Positions 21,001 through 29,820 of a stretch of DNA of 32,959 bases are shown piece by piece (the first letter of the stretch is position 1; each line of letters starts with the position of its first letter). The position numbers and the translations under genes were made by a program. Origin of the DNA: Nemertoderma westbladi (lineage: Eukaryota > Xenacoelomorpha > Nemertodermatida > Nemertodermatidae); the NCBI GenBank assembly GCA_032718475.1, contig JAUCBJ010001368.1, positions 1 to 32,959 on the forward strand, written 5' to 3'. The notes beneath the pieces are model-generated. The model was given only the letters and a program-made list of their open reading frames with translations, was not told where the DNA came from and searched no databases.

Positions 21001-21106
21001 ACGGGCACCCCAAATACTGACCCAAGCCCCACCACCCCCCGCCCCCACCCATACCCGATCCGGTCGCCCCCCACCACGATACGCCAACAGTGACTACAGT
21101 AAATAA
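17765..21106 (+). CDS. pol: Pol polyprotein: RT, RNase H, integrase
   Basis: Open for 1113 aa, one base forward (+1) of gag. The first 70-80 residues are an out-of-frame reading of the protease region, so real pol sequence probably starts around 17990-18080. After a proline/threonine-rich linker (about residues 117-145) come: RT (about 170-350), with ITVDLRELN and VVDGLKGFHQ motifs but IVED (341-344) where YxDD is expected; RNase H (D490, E533 or E535, D561, D608); the integrase HHCC zinc domain (H728, H731, C761, C764); the DDE core (D792, D846, E882); a C-terminal chromatin or DNA-binding region; and a proline-rich tail ending near PPRYANSDYSK. No premature stop is seen. The E343 substitution would be expected to hurt polymerase activity. 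Several long antisense frames here are composition shadows. Confidence 0.9.
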   Translation: MPTLRRFPSGSTQPSGGKSRTSGTPTRRPNHLNSPTVVERVGFLREYSAPPSSAMHCTLPAPRMSGSWTASTNHCCPGCRKTCFTLGILWSPILRGGRGPPDALTRQCANQLLAAPLPTPPTTPPAQPPPTPPTPTPSPTLPPNATQTWETLVTRYPRPLSGNCRVMAGGDITIKLLPDAKPSFRYSNRPIPANLEEAFDRELSDQVAMGILEPADDANSPSAWLSPMVVTRKKSDPNSVRITVDLRELNRHTVRPAYFSPDPFQVVSRVPTSARYFSVVDGLKGFHQVGLDRNSRELTTFATPRGRFRYRRMPMGWHGSSDVFNARMAKALQGVPNIGRIVEDILIYTDTIEEHPEAVARVLAACDTADISINPRKVQFCLPEVKFGGYIVSHGRFRIDPELTDDLRNFPTPTCRKELRSFLGLAQQLGNSTAEITQLIEPLRSLNSNYNSWLWLPQHNQAFEATRSALSSPHYLSGFHPDRRTELLTDASRLHGLGFLLRQRDPDSNRWLTVQCGSRTLAKHEANWSGMAELEALGAAWAAHKCRYFLDGLRHFELVTDSSPLIPVLNDRSLDQVTNDRLLKLKTALARFNFTARHQRGTKHLVADAFSRAPRHAPEPSDLLLTPEDDADREFIVNAAAGEIQPVESRDARLEQVRQVGQLDPVYRALLTTIDEGWPTSKHQITDDQLRPYFAHRADLMAHNGLILRGPQLYIPVELRHETLLQLHAAHQGLNKTRERANRSVWWPSIAHDITQAVERCQPCQAVLPSHAPEPLQRNPEATRPFQRTHIDLFQVDAKNYMAATDEFTGWPTLYRLNSDTTSVAIIDCLRKLFLATAVPTVLHPDGGPQLVSDAIKNFLHRWGVTLEPSSPHLPRTNGRAEAAVKALKKIVRGANHDSDAIAQGILAFRNTPRYGGRSPAELLYGRNVREALPVHFTALDPKWRQTFAELDALADSNRALLRANYDGHTRPLRALPVGHPVLIQDPRDKRWTGQGTVVETLQNHDYLVRQASGHVVRRNRVFLRTRSPTLPPSGPPLPPTPPQPLQEVTPNPPPLAPPIPTWADVAAPPQPPTTTSPPRAPQILTQAPPPPAPTHTRSGRPPPRYANSDYSK

Positions 21107-21200
21107 CCCTCATAGCCTGTTCATTTTAACTTTTAGCGGTATATCGTTATTTACCAGTATGTTTATTGCTAATCACCCACCCCCTCCTAAGAAGGGGATA
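21107..21200 (+). other. Gypsy 3' untranslated segment with polypurine tract
   Basis: Short AT-rich tail after pol. It ends AAGAAGGGGATA (21189-21200), abutting the 3' LTR, as expected for the primer of plus-strand DNA synthesis. Confidence 0.75.
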
Positions 21201-21271
21201 TGTGTAGTATAGTGCATGGCTCTCCCCCGTGAAGTCTGCATGTCTCTTTCATATATTATATATATCAGTCA
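21201..21271 (+). repeat. 3' LTR (71 bp)
   Basis: Identical to the 5' LTR (16410-16480), preceded by the purine tract and followed by the second GCTCC target duplication (21272-21276). Confidence 0.95.
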
Positions 21272-22690
21272 GCTCCTACTTTAGGCTTAGTCAATTTATT
21301 ATCTGACGATACAAACATGAATTAATGATTTCAAAATGTTTCAAAAAGTCTTTCAACACGGGCACACAGGGAAATGCCGGGGTTTGGGGGCGAGAGCCCC
21401 CAACAAAAGAAGCGGGGGTTTGGGGGCGGCAGCCTCCAATTAAAAGAAAAACAAACAAAATTTCACTAGAAAAATGTTTCTTTTATAATTGTGAAAAACT
21501 TACCTACCGGTGTATATAGATATATACCAACCTAACCAACATATCGGTGTACAGATACACAGATACATTTTTAACGTTTTGTCTGTGTCTGTCGTCAATC
21601 TGTCTGTCCAGTTGTCAGTTGAAGGCTCAAATATTATAATTCAGTAAATATTTCATTTCATAGCCTAGTTTCTTTTATATATTCTGATAACTAAATAGAG
21701 AATAGAGTCACAACGAAGTATGAAAAATCTAATCTTATTTTTTTTCCTTCGGATACTCTTACCGCGGAAACTTTCGATAATAATAAGTAGAAATAATAAT
21801 TAAAGATAGATAAGTAAATAATAAACATTTCAATAAGCAACAATTATTGTTGCTGATACAAAATCAGTCCAGTAACTACGGGTATATACGACATTTCACG
21901 TGGTATACTTTTTATGCTTAAGGGAAACCATGTCTTTCGCGCAGAACTTTCAAATGTAACCGAACGTACAAAGAATTTTTCAATAAATTTAGAGGTTCAA
22001 TTTCAATTAAGAGGTTCTTATACACCACATTTAACCTCAACTACACCATCTGCTGTATTACTCTCCGGCAAAAAAAATTGACCGCAAGTGAAATAATGTA
22101 TACTGTAGTTTATTGTTTTGGTTAGAAAATACTACCACGTCCTTTCCCTTAATGTTTATATTTAAATTAAATTAATTTTTCAAACCCACTAAAATTTATT
22201 TTGTGTTTGCGGTCAATCCGCCCCATTGTCTCTAGTTTGTATAATGTATCAACCCGACAGCTTAGGTGGTAGGCCAGCTGATGGAATTGTAAGCACTGGG
22301 CCGTTCAAATGTTTTATAGGTTGATGATAATGAATGAAGAGGGACCCAACTAACACTACGTTTGTCTATGGACGGTCTCCTTATAGCCAGCCAGCTTGCT
22401 AGTTGAATCACATTATATTATTCTGCAACCAATAATTTACTCTTTTCGACGAATTAGTGCGTTTTTTTGCCGGAATAACAAATTTTGTCGACGTTCTGTG
22501 CGAGATTGGCGATATTTGAAAAGATTCTGAGGCACAAATACTGTATGTTGCTCAAATGACTGAATAGCCCAAATAAAAAAGTTGGTGCATCCTCTGCGAG
22601 TTGAAATCGGTGAAATTCGACTTTAAATTTTCAAAACCGCCATTTTTCAGTGACCCCGTGATCGAAACGCCACAAAAACTATACACTCTT
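21272..22690. other. Right flank of copy B, non-coding
   Basis: Resumes copy A homology exactly where the empty site breaks (GCTCCTACTTTAGGCTTAG). It contains the second G-rich hairpin pair (21376-21431), a single 33-bp minisatellite unit (about 21525-21552) and the GTTTATTGTTTTGGTTAGAAA block (22108-22128). It lacks the TTAACCTG that follows ACCACG in copy A. The first five bases are the right target duplication. No gene. Confidence 0.65.
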
Positions 22691-23938
22691 GTGTGCAACC
22701 AAAATTTATGTATAGTTTGTTATTAAAATTTTTACGTACCTGCTTGAGATTTCGAGATATTGGATGGTTATACATATATACACACACACACAACCACATC
22801 GTGTTTTTGAACGGCTCAACTCTTGACAAGAACTACCCTGGCCTATTAATAGGCAGGTTCGTTATTACTGAGTACTTGAACACTGGAAATCACTTGGAAG
22901 CTGGAGGTTATCCTGAGAGGCATAAATACATTATCGCAGTGTTGTTTATACTTTCTGTTTAACTACTTTACTGTATTACTTTTCTGTAATAATAATTATA
23001 TGAGCAGCAATAATTGTAAAATTGAAATTTTATAATAATAGTATTAATAGTGTGTTGAAACTACTGTAAGGTGAGGGATGTTCTTAGCGAGTATGGAATG
23101 TTCTTAGCGAGTATGGACGAGTTTCGTTTAATTCTACTGTAGTCGAGATTTATTGAGTTTCAGTTTCGGCCAATCAGAGCGTCCCATTCGTAGACCACGC
23201 GCCCTTTGGGTCTGAAAATGATATTTGAACCTTACAATTGGCCTATGTATCTATGGTCAAAAATATTTATGTTATTTATGTGAACAATAAAGGAAGAGTA
23301 TCTTATAATATTTTACTTATAATAATACCCGATATTGCGTTGCGTATAAATAAAGATAAAAGGTAACTCATTATTTATTTTTTATTACATGTAACGGTAA
23401 CTAGGGGTGCACCACGCGTAGTTACTTTATTCTTATTATAAACATTTATTAAAAAATGAATGACAATGAAATATATATTTATTTACTTAAATTGTTGTAA
23501 ACTGTTTAGAAAGGTGAATTAAATTACGAAAAAATATATTAATCAATCAAATAAGATTAATTAAAATAGAAAAAATAATTGCCCCATTCCGCAAACTGAA
23601 ACTTGTCCGATATGATAGAACACATCCTAAGTATGTAAGTGATGTTTTTATCACTGTCAGATGTTTGTAATTTTTTAACGTTAACATACAATATATTTCA
23701 ACCATCCAAACTGATAGTCAGTAATATGTCATTTTTTAACGTTAAACATACAATATATTTTGACGATTCAAAATACCTACCGTTTAAAATTAACGTTAAT
23801 TTGCGTTAATTTTTAACGTTAAAAGGGCGGCCAAACTAACGTTATTTATATGTATTTTTTACGTTAATAATTAACGTTGGCATTGTCAGAAAATAACGTA
23901 TATTAATGCATTATTAACGTTAAATTGTTTGCAGCGTG
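22691..23938. other. Single-copy non-coding DNA right of the duplication
   Basis: No recognisable gene. An 89-aa plus-strand frame (22693-22962) contains a CA microsatellite translation (YTHTHNH, DNA 22777-22792) and has no known domain. A 20-bp unit, ATGTTCTTAGCGAGTATGGA, occurs twice head to tail (23078-23117). GGCCAATCAGAGCG at about 23168 resembles words common in animal transposon remnants. An AACGTT-rich block begins near 23671. Confidence 0.55.
23671..23926. repeat. AACGTT palindrome-rich block
   Basis: Seven AACGTT palindromes, mostly as TTAACGTTAA, plus several ACGTTA half-sites within about 255 bp. The words CATACAATATATTT follow two of them, so 23671-23701 and 23733-23763 look like direct repeats about 62 bp apart. 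Confidence 0.8.
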
Positions 23939-24023
23939 CTAACCTTGCATAATTGACATAAAAAAGACCACTACAATTTTAATTATTGAATTCAACACCG
24001 ATCTAACAGTAGGGAATGTATAT

Positions 24024-24145
24024 TTTGCCGAAACGCAACTTTTTTGCCGAATCGCGGCTGTTGCCGAAACGCAACTTTTTGCCGAAACGCAACTTTTTTG
24101 CCGAAACGCGACTGTTGCCGAAACGCGACAGTTGCCGAAACGCGA
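24024..24145. repeat. Short tandem array TTGCCGAAACGC
   Basis: Seven imperfect copies of a 16-20-bp unit, TTGCCGAAACGCAACT or TTGCCGAAACGCGACTG, at the 3' edge of the non-LTR RT remnant. Read on the minus strand it gives a repetitive CVSAK/FRQKS-type peptide that is joined by chance to the RT frame. Confidence 0.9.
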
Positions 24146-24150
24146 TGTAA

Positions 24151-24620
24151 CCGGATCCCGGATCTTTATGGGAGAAAATAAGAGCACTGTCGTCTGACTC
24201 AATAAAATGAGTTTAAAATTGGGATCTATACTACTTATCATATCCAATACATAGCATACAATAAACAGAGGACCTAATATACTACCTTGCGGTACACCAC
24301 AGGTAATCTCTTGTACAGTAGACTGCGATTTGCTAATGACTATAGTTTGACCTCTGTCTGACAGGTAGGACTTGAACCAGTCTATAGAACCTACACCCAT
24401 CAGGCCTAAATTACCAAGCAGAATTTCATGATCTACAGTATCGAAAGCCTTTTGTAGGTCCAACATTACCATACCAGTATATAAATTACCCTTTGCGTTA
24501 TTACATCTAAGTGTATCAGTAATAAGGCAATAAGGTAAATACGGTTAATAAGGCAGGTGTCTGTAGAATACAGTATGATTTACGAAAACCGGACTGAAGT
24601 TCATAGATCATGGTGTACGA
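24151..24620 (-). pseudogene. Non-LTR retrotransposon reverse transcriptase remnant
   Basis: Fragment of an RT of the type common in animal non-LTR elements. Reading on the minus strand: YELQSGFRKSY (about 24573-24605), then after a frame break [19 protein letters not shown] (24472 downward), [12 protein letters not shown], and the hallmark [11 protein letters not shown]. The YADD catalytic region near 24210 is disrupted by frame drift, and homology stops near 24150 at the tandem array. No endonuclease or element ends are seen. It is a dead 5'- and 3'-truncated copy. The 177-aa frame 23939-24472 fuses this RT piece with the repeat and is not a real protein. Confidence 0.85.
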
Positions 24621-25638
24621 CATGTCAAACTGTTGCATTTTTAACGCTCTTTCACATGGTATAATTCTTAAATTGGTACAACTTAAGCCACTCTGCCCAC
24701 AGTAAAATATATGGAAGCAAAACCACAAGTGGCATAAATAACCCCACTTGGCATTTTTACTTAGGCCACCATGTTTTTCTGCAATATCTCGGATTCGGTA
24801 AACCATGTAGTCTTCCCTGTTGGCAGATGTGTAGATCTAATACAGACCCAACTTTTAAGATATTGATCACAAACACAACCAACGTAGTACAGAAATTATT
24901 ACCACACAAATTTTGAAATTGGCCTAAGATACACCACACCACGGTTTTTTTACAAATTGGTTCGCCTCGACGCCTAATTATGTAAATTTTTTCTATATTA
25001 CTTTATGAGTTTAACATGTTACCAATAACATGAGTTTATTGATTTCTTTGTTGGTTAAGTAAATTAAATAATATACGATCTTTAATTATTTTTGCTAGTA
25101 ATTTGTGCTGTTTGTATATTTGTGAATCGCTTCCAGTTGTAGTTAGTGTTATATTAAAAATAAATATAACATAGTACTTTTAAAACACAAATTTTTATGT
25201 TAATACATCTGCCTTTCATCAATCCTGTTTACGCCTTTGGGTTGGGGTGGTGCAGATTAAGAGGGGGGGGGGGGGGGGGGGGGGCTGCTCCCTCTCTTTG
25301 ATTTACTGGTGTTTGGTTAAATTTCTTAGATATCGAGTCTGTGATACAGTAGAATCACTCAATATTAATCTGTATCTCATAACGGAGCCTCGTGCTGCGC
25401 GAAGGCCCCACGAACGTGCAAATAATATGGGTACTCCAGGAACCGAGGTTTGGAATGATTAAGACTAAGAGTGTCTTTAGTAAAGGCGACTAAACTATAG
25501 TTAAGGACGCCTTCCTTTAGTGTTTAATCAACAATATACTTTTTAACATATCGTTTACATTATAATTAAATTCAAACAAATAATTTATCTTCAATGCAAT
25601 GTTATAGTGCCAGGTATATCATAATTGTATATTAAAAC
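24621..25638. other. Non-coding DNA between RT remnant and PGS1
   Basis: About 1 kb without a gene. The left part could hold more decayed upstream RT sequence, but I cannot align it. A pure run of 22 G lies at 25263-25284. The word CCTCGTGCTGCGCGAAGGCC at 25388-25407 resembles the outer left end of the MITE at 11919-11942. The PGS1 3' UTR would lie just below 25638; an ATTAAA-type poly(A) signal on the minus strand is possible at 25523-25528. Confidence 0.5.
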
Positions 25639-27066
25639 CTAGAAAAAGGTTTGTATAAAAGGAGTCACCAATTTTAGTAGGAGCTTTGTCGTAGAATTGT
25701 ACTCACTAGAACTTCCAGTAGAAGAGTCTAACAGCTCTCCGTAGGACCACAAATATTCGCGTTCTTTATGAAACAAAGCTTGTAAATCGCTATTGGTGGT
25801 TGCTATGGCAAACTGCAATTCTAAATCGCGAATCCAGGAACGATGGCCGAAGTTACTGGACCCGATTATAGTGAGACAGGGGTGTTGGCTACCCCGGGGG
25901 TACCACCACAAACCCTTCCCGTGGTAGCTGTACCCCGGTCGTCTATACTGTCTGACCTGAAGTTCAGGGTCCCTGTAGATCGCGCTGTCTCTGAGGAACT
26001 TATCCGTGGTTGCCTGGTAGACCCCGGGGATGAATCGGCCGGGACCACGCGCCCCCCACCACCCGTTGGTCTGAGGGGACGCGACCAGCAGCGAGCGAGA
26101 CCCCTTGCTGGTAACCAGGAAGTCTGAAAGCGAACTTAGAGGGTTGAAGTAACCCGAGGCCATGTATAGTCTGTCCCCGATTCCGCACTCACCTAACAGT
26201 CGCAGCACGGCCTCAGTCTCGGATAGGATACGCAGAGGAGCCATCTGCAACAAAGGATACACAACAGTGTCTACTTTATTACTGTCGAATTTATCTTTAT
26301 TCCACCGGGAAATAAATTGTTTTATCTGCTGGGAAACATTCCACGCGAATGCGGCGCTGGCGCGTCTACCGTAGAATGGATGACGATAGCCGTGGTTACC
26401 TTTAGGCCAATAGGGAATTCCGTTTGAATCCATTTGAAATGACGAGTCAGAAATGATAGTTACAAGTTCGACTATAAAGTTAGTCAGATCGGGAGAGTTA
26501 GGCACTAGTATGGAGCGATCCTGGCGGTTCGTGAAGTAAGTCTCGCTGAGGTTGGCCCCGCTCAGTATGACGTCATCGTCGCTGATGTAGGCCTTCATGT
26601 GTTGGACACCGACGGCTTCCCGCAGGTTACCTAGGCGACGACTGCGACGCCAACCGTAGAGGTTCGGCGCGTGGTACAGGGATACGGAGAAGTCGCCGAC
26701 TATTCCGGAAAGTTGGGTGCAGGAGTTAGGGCAGCCCCGCAGACTTCGGTTGTAGTCGAGTAGAAGCCGAACGCTGACGCCTCTAGCGGCGGCACGACGC
26801 AACGCAGCCACTAGGCCGTTCTCGAGTTCCGAGGTGCCGAGATAGAGGGAGCTGAGGACGATGCGACGGCGGCTGCGGTCGCAGAGATCGATGAGTTTAC
26901 CGTAGAAGTCGGAGGGCTCGAGAAGAAGTTCGATGTGGCGACTCGAAATGGGAATCGCGGGGCCGTAGGTTCGTAACCATGGAAACTGCTTTGGGAATGA
27001 GTCGGACACCGTAGTGTACTGCCTTTGTCTAGTTAGTCCATTCCTTTGGATACAAAGTCGCAACAT
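25639..27066 (-). CDS. PGS1: CDP-diacylglycerol-glycerol-3-phosphate 3-phosphatidyltransferase (PGP synthase)
   Basis: 475 aa in one exon. PGS1 makes phosphatidylglycerophosphate from CDP-diacylglycerol and glycerol-3-phosphate, the committed step towards cardiolipin in the mitochondrial inner membrane. The N-terminus is rich in Arg, Gln and Thr and poor in acids, as in a mitochondrial presequence. It has two phospholipase-D-type catalytic halves. The first has H156-x-K158-x4-D163 followed by SGANLS. The second has the degenerate form found in this family, H382-x-K384-G-x-W, followed by IGSSNFGHRS and RDLE. Length and motif order fit animal PGS1. The start has A at -3 (GAACAATG). The nearest gene on the same strand is a Derlin 2.75 kb upstream, too far and unrelated for an operon. 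Lack of introns is unusual for an animal PGS1. Confidence 0.95.
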   Translation of the reverse strand: MLRLCIQRNGLTRQRQYTTVSDSFPKQFPWLRTYGPAIPISSRHIELLLEPSDFYGKLIDLCDRSRRRIVLSSLYLGTSELENGLVAALRRAAARGVSVRLLLDYNRSLRGCPNSCTQLSGIVGDFSVSLYHAPNLYGWRRSRRLGNLREAVGVQHMKAYISDDDVILSGANLSETYFTNRQDRSILVPNSPDLTNFIVELVTIISDSSFQMDSNGIPYWPKGNHGYRHPFYGRRASAAFAWNVSQQIKQFISRWNKDKFDSNKVDTVVYPLLQMAPLRILSETEAVLRLLGECGIGDRLYMASGYFNPLSSLSDFLVTSKGSRSLLVASPQTNGWWGARGPGRFIPGVYQATTDKFLRDSAIYRDPELQVRQYRRPGYSYHGKGLWWYPRGSQHPCLTIIGSSNFGHRSWIRDLELQFAIATTNSDLQALFHKEREYLWSYGELLDSSTGSSSEYNSTTKLLLKLVTPFIQTFF

Positions 27067-27572
27067 TGTTCAATTAAGAAAAAAGAAAACTTACTTTTAG
27101 TTTACAATACTATACTTAGTAGGTCCATAACAAACAGGGTCTGACGGATTATTGTAAAATAATAACACAAGACCAATAAAAGCAAACCTACAGATTGGAA
27201 ATTATGGAATAATTAAATGATACATAGCTGCGTATCAACATCGGTTAAGTTATTAAAGAAACAACGTAAGTCTCACTATTAAAAATAAATTGAAATTTAT
27301 AATACCGGTATGTGAATATAGAAACAAATTGAGAAGAACAAGAAAATAGTATATCCCCCTGCCCACGGACGTGTTGTCCCAATTCCCAGTATTTAAAAGC
27401 CAAAGGTGACCCACAATACAAAAGTATATCGTAAAAAATAAGTTTTAGAATTTATTCGCTCTCATCCAAAAATCAGCGCTACTTCCTAAACTAACATGAC
27501 ATGCAGATTTTGATTAATTTTGAAGATAATTTGAGGTCCTCAAGCAGTTTGTAAAATATCAAACAAAACCAA

Positions 27573-27718
27573 CTTCTAGTGCTTTGATTGGTTCTAGTAA
27601 TTCTAGTACTTTGATTGGTTCTAGTACTTCTAGTACTTTGATTGGTTCTAGTACTTCTAGTACTTTGATTGATTCTAGTACTTTGATTGATTCTAGTACT
27701 TTGATTGGTTCTAGTACT
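27573..27718. repeat. Tandem repeat TTCTAGTACTTTGATTGG
   Basis: About six copies of an 18-27-bp unit built from TTCTAGTACTTTGATTGG with or without an extra TTCTAGTAC. The right part shows the shorter 18-bp period. The plus strand reads as a GSSTSSTLI repeat over 60 codons, but no start context or domain supports a protein. Confidence 0.93.
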
Positions 27719-28145
27719 CCGTCATTCTTCAAAACTATCCAAATCTGTCAAAACATTACATTTTAGGAGGGAACAAGTAATTTTAAGATGCGAACACATA
27801 AATTCTAAAACTTCGATTTTTGGGGACCATCAGTGCCCAGTCGTGGTAACCTAATTGACAGTTCATTAAACTAAAATTTATATTTTATTATAATCGATTA
27901 TTATTATTAATAATATTATCGAATTTTCTATTAATAATTATAACGGAATCACAACAGCGTATGTAATACCGAATTTTACTGCATAAATTTACAATCAATA
28001 ACAACATCTAAGAAATTATACATAGCCAGACACTCGAGACAGTGAGCAAGTAATGACAGATACTTATTATTACATAGTTAGTATTTACTGTTTAAGTTTG
28101 CTTGGGAAATATTGCAAAGCTTGAAAAATACATGCATTATAAATT

Positions 28146-28257
28146 ATTAAGTAATTTAAATAGGACTTAGAATGACACAACTCTATAGCAAATGGAGTGG
28201 AAAAAATGAATTCGCCACAAAATGAATACAAAATTGATCCTATTTAAATTACTTAAT
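28146..28257. repeat. 112-bp unit with perfect 20-bp inverted ends
   Basis: ATTAAGTAATTTAAATAGGA (28146-28165) is the exact reverse complement of 28238-28257, separated by 72 bp. It could be a small MITE or a cruciform-forming site. No clear target duplication is seen. Confidence 0.75.
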
Positions 28258-29820
28258 TTAAATATCTATGTCTGTTAAACATAAACAATACTTTCTGCGT
28301 TATATTCGAATAATAATTAATTAGAATTAGACACTGATTAATTAAAAGATAAATTATTGAGGACCTAAAGAGGAACTGGTCTTATACGGCATTTTTAATA
28401 AATTGTGATGTAAAAGTTTATTTAACATTAAAGTTATATTTTAGGGGGAGGCGGTACTTAATACAATATGTGTATTTGATTAGTATCGCATCTACATCCT
28501 GATAGTATATCAGAGTATTACGAGTATTAACTTTTTTCTTTTTAGCAACAGACGTGAATACTTTGCAATCTATCGAGATTCAAGATCATAAAATATTAGT
28601 AGCAAAGTACATTTCTTTACTTTAATTTACATCATAAATGAAAATGCAATTGATCAATTTTGAAAAAAATAAGTGTCCGGACAAGAGTTTTCAGGTTCTC
28701 CCATTATTTCCTACACTAGTTCCCCCTGGTGGCCCAAATAGTCGTTTATGTTTATATACATGTAGAAAATCAATATCGAATATTCGCAATGTTAGTAAAC
28801 GCAATATTCTAAAATAGACACCGAGGCAAAATATATCAAAGTAAAGATATTATTATTATAATTGCGATAGTGGAGATGAACATAATTGTTAAGAATATGT
28901 CGCGCAAACAACGTGTTTGAATTACATACGAGATTTATGTTTATTGAATTTAATCTAGTCTCAACGTTCTAGTACAAACTAGCTTTGCAATATATATACT
29001 TCCACGTATTGGAATTGGAAATATTAAAAATAAATTAGCTATTACTTACGAGTCGTGCTGAGGTTGCCGCCAGCTATGTACTAGTACTACAACATTATAA
29101 CATTGCCGGAACTTGCATATTTATTAGTTCACTAAAGTTATTATTATATTAATATAACTTTTATACCGCAACCTCAAAGATAGTAAAAACCCCAATCACA
29201 AAGCATAGAAACAACATCCTAGTTACTACACGCAATACACGTATTCTAAGTCGATTTACGTAAATAACTTAAAGTTGAAAACCTATCTTTCTGTAGTACT
29301 AAACATAATAAATTAAAAAAAAAATTTGCAAAAAATATTCTGAATTTTTGAATTCAGTGTAAAATAAATATAACATGCAATTCTGTGTTAAAACAATGTA
29401 ATTCCGAATTAGCTAAGGTTATTAATTTAGAAATCTATTGGACGAAGTTTGAATTCGTTTACCAATTTTCGGAATGAAAAGAAAACTGTAACGTAAAGAT
29501 CTGAAAGTCAATCAACATTGTTTGTTATGAAAAAATAATTTAGGATCAAATATTTATATTAGATAAAGGAATGTTATATTTCCATATATCATTCCAAGAT
29601 ACTAAAGATTCAATTCGCCTTGTATAATAATACCTGTATGAATTGTATGTCTTCCATACATAAATGTATAAATAATACGAAAAAAAGAACAATGAAATGC
29701 ACGAGATAAAATTACATGACTCACATAACCAACCCGATATAAAAAGGCGATAGCTCCTACCCAAAGTGCACGATTTATAAATAGCGTTTGCTAGCATCTT
29801 GGGTTCTAGAATCCCGGACG

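Larger units (their letters stand above)
16410..21271 (+). mobile_element. Full-length mag-like Ty3/gypsy LTR retrotransposon
   Basis: 4862 bp bounded by identical 71-bp direct repeats (TG...CA), with a 5-bp target duplication, a primer site, gag-protease and pol frames, and a purine tract. There is no envelope frame. The domain order protease, RT, RNase H, integrase marks it as Ty3/gypsy. The paired zinc knuckles (CPQCG...H...CP then CRHC...GH...C) and very short LTRs point to the mag clade; from memory, Bombyx mag has LTRs of comparable length. It sits only in copy B. Identical LTRs mean recent insertion. The body is very rich in G and C, unlike the host DNA. The RT box and a frame change (see pol) leave its autonomy doubtful. 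Confidence 0.95.
8075..22690. repeat. Segmental tandem duplication, copy B
   Basis: Second copy of the P450 block, direct orientation, expanded by insertions: a 538-bp MITE-like element, the 4.86-kb gypsy element, about 600 extra bp of 33-bp minisatellite, and about 120 bp at 16006-16130. Homology to copy A stops at 22690, where copy A continues CTATTTTTTC and copy B continues GTGTGCAACC. Single-copy DNA follows. Confidence 0.9.
27067..29820. other. Long AT-rich intergenic region between DERL and PGS1
   Basis: 2.75 kb with no convincing gene. It holds the promoter side of PGS1 and the 3' side of the Derlin gene. It contains a tandem repeat (27573-27718) and a short inverted-repeat unit (28146-28257). 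A minus-strand frame starting at 29824 overlaps the Derlin stop and is judged to be 3' UTR. Confidence 0.55.

Noticed and set aside
22693-22962. 89-aa plus-strand frame after the duplication
   Set aside because: Includes a CA microsatellite translation, has no recognised motif, and has no matching gene structure.
24516-24942. Two further minus-strand frames (96 and 61 aa) upstream of the RT remnant as separate genes
   Set aside because: Only the YELQSGFRKSY segment is recognisable and it belongs to the same decayed RT. The rest has no identifiable similarity.
25843-26374. Plus-strand and shifted frames inside PGS1
   Set aside because: They are shadows of the strongly supported minus-strand PGS1 frame.
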